Origin: Nematopogon swammerdamellus
Taxonomy: Eukaryota > Arthropoda > Insecta > Lepidoptera > Adelidae
DNA: 64,000 nt
Assembly (NCBI GenBank): GCA_946902875.1
Contig: OX336340.1
Span: 8,143,739-8,207,738 of the forward strand
Direction: 5' to 3'
A model generated the notes under the pieces. It did no database searches, was not told the DNA's origin, and was given only the letters and a program-made list of their open reading frames with translations. The translations under genes were made by a program, and so were the position numbers. This document shows positions 57,440 through 64,000 of this stretch, piece after piece (the first letter of the stretch is position 1; each line of letters starts with the position of its first letter).

Positions 57440-57670
57440 TAGTACGTACACCGTACGGAAGCCTAATACTAAGCCTACGCCGTCTGTCTGTCTGTCCGTC
57501 CGATGGCTGTATCTTTGGAACCGTAATAGCCTGTTGAATTTTTCACAGAATACGTGTAATTTTGGTGGATATAAAAAATTGAAAGCGTAAAAAATTATCT
57601 CCATACAAGAAACGCGTATTTTTTCAACCTATTATGTTGTGATGCGGAAACCTCGGTCTGCGTGTTCTAG
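57440..57670 (-). repeat. (GTCY)n-bearing element
   Basis: GTACGGAAGCCTAATACTAAG, GTCTGTCTGTCTGTCCGTCC (57,482-57,503), GCTGTATCTTTGGAACCGTA and TTTTTCACAGAATACGTG. Minus orientation. The outer arm with the ATCTA motif is lost. Confidence 0.7.
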
Positions 57671-57886
57671 TTAAAAGTTCCCACCCTTTGATGAGTAAAA
57701 TATTTCATATAATAAAATCTTACAATACCCTTAAAATTTAATAACATTTCAAACTCAGAATAAAATTATGATTAAAATTCAAATAAAATTCAAGACTATT
57801 AGCAATGCAATGCATTTTTCGAATGTTCGCAGGTCTTACATACATACACCACTCTAGTGGCGAAAAACTCCTTGAAACATGTACAC

Positions 57887-58473
57887 CAGGGTTTCTTAAA
57901 CTTTTTGCAGTCACGGACCACTTTCAGAATTTAAACAATTCCGCGGACCCCTATCAAATAATATTTTAGGTTAGGAAAAAAAACAAGCCTTATTTATATT
58001 AAAAAATAACTTTTATTGGTAGTTTTATTGCACTTACTACTTAATTAAATGTTATCAATACTAAATTAATGAGAAGGATGCTGCTGTTTGGCATCAATGA
58101 GTACCTACGTGAAATTGTGGATTTTTCTTCGACAAGGCAAAGCGCATGTCATCTACCACGTTCAATCGGTTGCGATATTTTGTTTATATCGACACCAACC
58201 GAGAACCCTGCCTCACAAAGATACGTAGTAGCAAATGGTATAAGAACGGACATAGCTCGTTTGACAAGAAGAGGGTAAGCTTGACTCAAAGAACACCAAA
58301 ACTCGCCAAGACCTTTTGCATGAAGTTCAGCTTTCAAAACTTCTTTACTCTTTCTTTACTTACCGGACAATTTCCTAATAAATATGTTAAGGGTTAACTG
58401 AGCTACTGCGGATCCCTGATACACATGCTACGGACCCCTAAGGGGTCCGTGGACCCCACTTTAAGAAACCCTG
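57887..58473 (-). mobile_element. hAT element, internally deleted
   Basis: 587 bp with TIRs CAGGGTTTCTTAAACTTTTT / complement of CAGGGTTTCTTAAAGTGGGG, flanked by ATGTACAC on both sides (57,879-57,886 and 58,474-58,481), an exact 8-bp target duplication as hAT elements make. Subterminal CGGACCCCTAAGGGGTCCG is a perfect palindrome (near 58,433). The duplicate at 59,070 provides the empty locus. Minus strand holds a transposase C-terminal remnant. Confidence 0.9.
58149..58337 (-). pseudogene. hAT transposase C-terminal (dimerisation) remnant
   Basis: Minus frame of 62 residues: LGEFWCSLSQAYPLLVKRAM, SVLIPFATTYLCEAGFSVGV. This matches the hAT C-terminal dimerisation domain (FW..L...YP.L...A...L.PF.TTYLCE.GFS). 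Downstream residues are shifted by a stop. Zinc-finger and RNase-H-like catalytic parts are absent, so the copy is not autonomous. Confidence 0.8.
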
Positions 58474-58640
58474 ATGTACACTAACAATGGTGAGTTGTGC
58501 ACCGGTTCGACTGGAAGAACATACATCCTGAAATAAGTTTTCCTTTTTACAATTAATTCTTCTACGGAATGTGTAAGCAGCAGTTCATGTTACTGGTGCA
58601 GTTCAGTAAACTCATCTCAGCCAGTAGGATCACGTAGCTG

Positions 58641-59069
58641 CTTCCTTAATGATCTCGTGTAGTGGGAAACAATAGCGTAAACACCGCACAGCGTAGTGTG
58701 CACTATCTAAACACTGTCGGTCGGTTTACGAGCGCTTTAATAGAATACACCTGAAACTGAAAATATCTTTCACGAGAATGCGTTACGAGGGACTTAGGGG
58801 TATTATTTCTCTTTTTTATAAAATCGGTTTCCGCTTTGGAGGTTATCTGTTGACAACTGGCAATGTCAGTCTTAAAACTATGTTTCAGTTAAAAGTATTT
58901 AAAACTGATTTCGAGGGCCGCATTACCATTTTATAAATTTTTGTATCTTAGAGGAGTTTCTTAATTCGACCGGTACATACGTATTTTTTAAAGCTTGTGA
59001 TTTTTATTATATTTCTTGGTGAGGTGGTGATAACCATTGCATGAGTAAATAATGCATCACTCTGGTGCC
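58641..59069. other. Nothing recognised
   Basis: No gene or element seen. Confidence 0.3.
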
Positions 59070-59430
59070 AAAAAATACCTTGAAACTTGTATTTGAGTTT
59101 ACGGGTAGATGTGTGGTGAGATGTTCTTGTTAAATTACATTAAGTACATCTATTGATCAACCACCTATAATAGTACAGCCATCAATGGTCAGTTTAGGTG
59201 GTAGTGATTATCTATCTACATATCTGTGTAAAACATGTTACAACCTACTGTGAAAAACTACTGTGAATAAAACACTTTTTATTTTACTTTTAACTTTTGT
59301 AGGTACACTAAAAATTATGTGTTGTGCACCGGGGTTACTGGAAGAGGTTACATTCTGCAATGAGTCTGCCTTTTTGCAATTAATTCTTCTACGGTATGTA
59401 TAAGCAACTATTCATGTTACTGCTGCAGGG
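59070..59430 (+). repeat. Diverged duplicate, copy 2 (empty)
   Basis: See 57,830-58,640; here CTTGAAACTTGTATTTG has no hAT element. It ends near CATGTTACTGCTGCAGG. Confidence 0.6.
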
Positions 59431-59615
59431 CTGACGGAGAGCGGTTAGGTATGCATTGGGACCAGCAGGACCTAGAAACTATAAAGTTTTACAGCAATTC
59501 TGAGCGGTGAAGCATCAGGCGCAGGTGTGCACATACATTTTTCAATCAGAGATTCAAACATCCAAGACCGCACCGACCAGCCACCGCTCTTAATACTAAA
59601 GTTCCTGGTGGTATA
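59430..59615 (-). repeat. Diverged tRNA-like SINE (family B)
   Basis: AGTTTTACAGCAATTCTGAG, GGTGAAGCATCAGGCGCAG and GCACCGACCAGCC align with 15,965-16,085. Boxes are degraded (A-box-like TGGCTGGTCGG). Confidence 0.55.
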
Positions 59616-59654
59616 ATCTTTGGAAGTTTAGTATTTCGTCGATCTTATTTTTAC

Positions 59655-59995
59655 TGACGGTCAATTTTTGACGTGATAACGTCTTATAAATTTATGAACA
59701 CCGGCTGCACGCACGAAAAAGTGTCACGTTCCATCTGAGCCTGTGTCTGCAAGCGAGAGCACGTAACAAGCGATAGAGAGGCACAATCGGCCCAAGCGGC
59801 AGTGTTGCCAAACGTACGGTAATTGCCGTATCGTACGGTAATCGAGGCTAGACATCGACAAATGTACGGCGTACGGCAGCGAGAGGGGTGCCGTACGAAA
59901 AAATACGGTAATTCTTATAGCTGTGTTTCTTTATGACGTTATCACGTAAAACTATCGTCCGTAAACCGACTTTACAGACAACCAATTTTTTTTTC
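59655..59995. repeat. Interspersed repeat, copy 2 of 2
   Basis: Reverse of the 1,146-1,560 element: GACGTGATAACGTC near 59,670 and GACGTTATCACGTAAAACT (59,936). Centre (59,810-59,915) is a cluster of TACGGTAA, CGTACGG and CCGTAC words, absent in copy 1. Confidence 0.6.
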
Positions 59996-61686
59996 GTAAG
60001 CTGATTGAGCCTACCTAGTAACAATCTGAATAAAATCTTTAAACAAATATTATTTAGGTAATTTTGGACAATTTACTGCCCTTCCAAAACTTGCAACTGT
60101 AACCGTCGAATCTTGGCGTTCGCCACTGTTCGCTGTTGGCGTTCGCATTGCTCGCCGTATATTTTAATGAAGACAAAGCCGCGGTCCGGTCTGTTGGACT
60201 TATCGTTTGCCTCTTTGTATTCGGAGGGAGACAGTTTTACGATGTAGTAAAACTTAGGCCGTCCGTCCCCGCCCCGTCTACGTACTGCGAATGCACGCTT
60301 CTCGCGGGATCAACTCTTCAACCGAGGTAACTATAAAGGATAAACCATAGACTCAACTACAGATAACGTAGAATAGAACAGAGAGAGTATAATTTGTTAG
60401 CGAATACAGATGGGTGTATTATGCAATGGTAGCATGCAATTTTACCGAAGTGAAACAGTCCAAAAGTAGGCACAGTAGTTGGTCCGAACAAATGATTTAA
60501 TTTTTTTTTTCTATTTTATATTTTGACAATCATGGAAGTATTGATAGTTACAGACTGTTATAAATTACTCAATTTATATTCATTTGGGAACAATATAAAG
60601 ACTGACTTTCATTAATAACGTGGTAAGTTTTAAACAATTAAAATATGTCCTCCACTTTATCTTTTCATAGACCCATCCCATTTTAATCTAAACGCAGCGC
60701 CCTTTTTTGAGAGACGAAAAGGGCGCAAAAGCGCCAGAGCGCCCCGCACCATTTGAGTTGCCGACTGACAACAGTAGGAGCGGGGCGTACGTAACCATGT
60801 TCAGGGCGTATGGTCCGGTGTCACGTATCATGTAGGACAAAAGGTTTTAAGTTTAAGGTGAACTCGTTGGCCCTACCTACCAAACTAAAGAAACGGATTT
60901 GTTCGTTAGCCGTGTAGCTGACTTCACAGCTCCAACGTTGCATATCGCCGGGTATATAAACTTCGCATACAAGAAAACACAATATGTCGTTAACAACAAT
61001 AAATATGATATAATAGAGATAGACAACAACAAATATAACAATAACCATGTAAGAACGAATTATTGGCAAGCGCGTTCTTTGTCAAAGCTCGCTGTAATAA
61101 ATCATGCAGCTGCCACAAGGAATAAGTAAACAGCATACTCGTAATTGTAGAATCGCGAATTCTCGCCGGCAGCGCCACCACACTTGAAATGTTGACATAA
61201 CAAAATTACGTACGCAGTTAGAGGGATTCAAACTTTGAAATTGTATTTGAACAGGTACCGGAATGAATAAACTGGAGCTATGGCCCGGTCCGCAATCAAA
61301 ACAAGTCGAGTCATATTTAATTAAAATGTAACATTTATAAATTAGGTAAAAGTAATTAAAGCAGGGGTGCGTGGACGTGGGTGCGACGATGACGAAGGTG
61401 TGAAAAATCAAGACATATACATTATACAAGCACGCTGATTACCAACTGATACCCGTCGAGGCGTCATAAATGAACAACATTCCCGAAATTCCTTTTGGCT
61501 TCGCCGTAGTCGGGTAATAAAAATAACTGCGGAACTCTAAAAACTATCGAAACACATACTTCACACATACACAGCTTCCATACTTAAATGAAAAATCATC
61601 GGGCAAATACCTACTTCTGTATAAATAACACTGCATTGTGTAAGTAGGATAAGTTTAGTTAGACCAAATGGAAAATCTAGATCTAC
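59996..61686. other. Nothing recognised
   Basis: CG-richer patches at 60,105-60,330 and 60,685-60,800. The first (60,136-60,330) is an open frame of 64 codons ending at CGAG-GTAACTA, a donor-like site, but shows no recognised domain. Confidence 0.3.
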
Positions 61687-63884
61687 ATATCGAGGGCTTA
61701 CTTCAAGAATGCACTATGTCAAAAAAAATCGATTTTGACTTAATTATACAGTTTTGTTCATTATTTCTTGCGCTACATTCTTCAAAAACAGACTAAGCTG
61801 TACACTGACGAGATCCAAAGATAGCTATAGCATTAAGTCATAATATAACTACTTTGTACAAGCAAAAAGCACTAAATGACATGATTCGAATAGAATGGCA
61901 CTAAGTTCTGATTATTGTTGAAATTATAGTCAACGTAAATACACTAAGTACAATTTAGTGCCTTACTGTAAATGTTTTTTAGGTTAATCGCAAAATGTAA
62001 TTCTTCTGAAATGCATTAAGTCTACTTAGTGTTATTTCACAAATACAAATTCGATAATTCGTGGTAGAATACTATTCTACAAGAAAGCATTAAGTGACTT
62101 AATGCATTTCATGTTGCGGTTTTGGCTTACTCAGACTTAATGAAATCATTTTCAAAAAGACATTATGTCACTTAGTGCATTTACGAAGACGCGATTTTTA
62201 GAAACGTCGTCAAAACTTAGTGCGAAAAGCACTAAGTCGGACTTAATGTATTCTTGGCCATATTACTTGAAGTGGTGGTTGTTAACAACTACACTGGCCG
62301 ATGCATTAAGTCGACATAAATTAGAATTGTGTGCTTGCAATACTGAACCGTGGATGGCACCTCAAGCATTCGCTGAGTGAATTTGTTAGTGAGCTGTTGT
62401 AATTTGAGGTTATCTAGTTAAAAAAGATTTTTTTTTTGGCAAGATGAAGCGTTTTCTCTCTGGTAATCGTAATAGATAGATGAAGATCAATACAACTAGT
62501 TTAGTAGCAGCCACCATTTTAATTCACTGAAAAATTATAATCCCGTAAAACTGTCTTTTTAATCAACGATGCAATTAGAGAAGCTTTAGAGATTCGCCTG
62601 CATAGATATTACCTCCAAGGATATTACGGATTGTATGCGGTACACCCATGGCCACCATTGAAGCCATACTCTGTCTGTCAACGCTGGACCTATGTGTCAA
62701 ACAGGAGGCAGCGGCGTCCGCATTCAGACTCAAGGCACTATGATTATGAAAAGGGGACGAACCGGTAAAGCACACAAGTGTCCTGCACACGGTGTGCAGT
62801 GAACTACCCTTATTAATGACCAACCCGCGGCCCATCTAGTGAGACAGAACTAAGAATCTTCACAGACGGGTCAAGGACAAGCAGCTGGACCGGTGCGGGC
62901 ATTTTCTCACGTGAGCTGAACATTAATAGATCAGGACGACTTGGTGCACACTCAACAGTTTTCCAAATGGAAGTAATCGGGGTGCTACAAGTGCAACCGC
63001 TGGGACTGAGATGGGCGTATGTCATGTACACTGCACTACAACGAAGAGGCTCTAGAACTATAACCATAGGAGCGGAACCCGTGATAATGTCGTCAGCAAG
63101 CATACAGAAAACTTGGTTGAACTTGGACTTGGTTGCACGCGTCGACATCACGGAAACACAGGGACAGATGGAAGGGCCTCTCAGAGTGCAGACAGTCGAG
63201 AGCTGCTCTTCCTAAACCAGACCGAAGGCTGGCTCTGAAGCTTATCAATCTGGCCCGGGCTAAGCTAAATAAATATCTACACACCGTGGTTATTACGAAT
63301 AGCCCACTGTGCAGGGAATGTTTGGCGACGAATTAAATGACCGAGCATGTTTTGTTGGAGTGCAGTTTGCTTGACAACCAACGAAGGGACATACTCCGTT
63401 CTCCATCTTCCGTTGCAGAGGTCTGCAAACGCCCCAGTCGACTTGTGGCTTTCTTCCATGACATAGGCTGGCTGGGGTAGCTGGAGATCGCAGGGTTTTG
63501 CACGAAGGTCCTCAACCAAGCGGGACTAGTTTGCAGGCCTAGAGCCAACCCCAAACCAAAGCACCAACCACAACTGTCTTTTTCATTAAATTACTATAAG
63601 ACTTAACGCAGTATTTTTATTTTACTGCAAAATTAACCGTCAAACAAAATACACTAAGTCAGTACCTTCTCCTACACTTTTGAATATAAAGTGCTATTGT
63701 GTGAACATATATTTTTTTCATTAATAAAATTTTTAACCTCGATAGATAATAAATCTCGGTACATAATACTGATATTGTAAATATAAGTAGAATTTTTTAT
63801 AAATTTTTCGTAAACTTTAAATCTTGATTATCTCAAAACTACTTTTTCTGACTTAATGCATTCTTGAAGTAAGCCCTCGATATT
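61687..63884. mobile_element. 2.2-kb TIR element with 10-bp motif array
   Basis: The ends read ATATCGAGGGCTTACTTCAA, then GAATGCACTATGTCA at left, and their complement at right (TGACTTAATGCATTCTTGAA, GTAAGCCCTCGATAT), about 34 bp. Within the left 620 bp, GCAYTAAGTC or its reverse occurs at least 14 times with zero to two mismatches, e.g. 61,830, 61,898, 62,013, 62,087/62,096 (a palindromic pair), 62,134, 62,169, 62,214, 62,229, 62,240, 62,303; the right end has 63,600, 63,651 and 63,850. The TIR itself includes the motif. No transposase is recognisable; the middle holds a LINE fragment. Arrays of subterminal repeats normally bind the transposase. Confidence 0.8.
62590..63560 (+). pseudogene. 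LINE RNase H and C-terminal fragment
   Basis: Plus strand, in shifting frames: TIEAILCLSTLDLCVKQEAA then ASAFRLKAL (connection region, about 62,655-62,745); RIFTDGSRTSSWTGAGIFSR, ELNINRSGRLGAHSTVFQME, VIGVL (RNase H domain, about 62,852-62,995); RDRWKGLSECRQSRAAL, NKYLHTVVITNSPLCRECLA, then MTEHVLLEC, VAFFHDIGWLG (C-terminus, 63,160-63,475). The D of TDGS and E of VFQMEV are kept. RNase-H-bearing LINEs of the I/R1 group have this order. It has stops and frameshifts and lies entirely between the TIRs. Confidence 0.8.
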
Positions 63885-64000
63885 TGTCAAGACCCTCCCC
63901 TTCATAGCACTCGCGGGATAAAGACATTTACATAGTCCCTTTATGGGCGACCTAGGCGGGTGCGTTACCTATTTTAGTGTTTATGGCTACAGAGTACGTG
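63885..64000. other. Nothing recognised
   Basis: Short flank, moderately CG-rich. Confidence 0.3.

Larger units (their letters stand above)
57830..58640 (+). repeat. Diverged duplicate, copy 1 (contains hAT)
   Basis: With the hAT element removed, CTTGAAACATGTACACTAAC, GTTGTGCACCGG, CTGGAAGAACATACATCCTG, TTACAATTAATTCTTCTACG and CAGTTCATGTTACTGGTGC match 59,070-59,430 in order. Family unknown. Confidence 0.6.

Noticed and set aside
60136..60330. First coding exon with signal peptide
   Set aside because: Hydrophobic start and donor-like GTAACT are suggestive, but no domain, no downstream exon and no family match.
62575..63151. Minus-strand frames over the RNase H region
   Set aside because: The plus strand carries the RNase H and C-terminal motifs; minus frames are shadows.

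Overview
This window looks like nuclear DNA of an insect, most probably a moth or butterfly. It is AT-rich, has no dense coding, and is crowded with tRNA-derived SINEs, 3' fragments of several non-LTR retrotransposon (LINE) families, hairpin MITEs, interspersed elements carrying (GTCY)n microsatellites, and a piggyBac element with the family's CCCTAG end and TTAA target site. That mix is typical of Lepidoptera, but the order is inferred from repeat content and not from a host gene. I found no convincing intact host gene. Almost every recognisable protein segment belongs to a transposable element and is broken.

Layout. 1-16 kb: a perfect 49-bp-arm hairpin, a tRNA-like SINE inside a larger repeat, an ACAGGGTG-ended MITE, a 160-bp tandem duplication, a scrambled LINE (6.2-7.9 kb), a 1-kb foldback element next to a TA-flanked MITE, a 24-G run, and an RTE-type LINE 3' fragment with a visible target-site duplication. 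16-35 kb: two SINEs, hairpin and foldback elements, two Harbinger-like MITEs side by side, a possible exon, and many copies of a (GTCY)n-bearing element. 35.6-41.4 kb: the longest stretch where I see no repeat, probably host intergenic or intronic DNA. 41-50 kb: a degenerate RTE fragment, a long-TIR MITE, a complete-ended but internally deleted piggyBac element (46,449-47,633), and two tight hairpins. 50-54.8 kb: chimeric tRNA/5S-rRNA SINEs, a complete second copy of the foldback element, a LINE split by a 288-bp insert flanked by 8-bp repeats, and a decayed minisatellite with a SINE in it. 56-64 kb: a hairpin between two direct repeats, an internally deleted hAT element with an 8-bp target duplication, a second copy of the 1.1-kb-position repeat, and a 2.2-kb TIR-bounded element whose left end carries many copies of a 10-bp motif, with a LINE RNase H fragment inside.

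The genes do not work together as a pathway; the story is nested mobile elements. Several insertions can be dated relative to each other because another copy in the same window supplies the empty site. The best candidates for something undescribed are the SINE family combining tRNA A/B boxes with a 5S-rRNA box-C segment (50.07 and 53.92 kb), the 10-bp motif array within 61,687-63,884, and the minisatellite at 53.8-54.6 kb.
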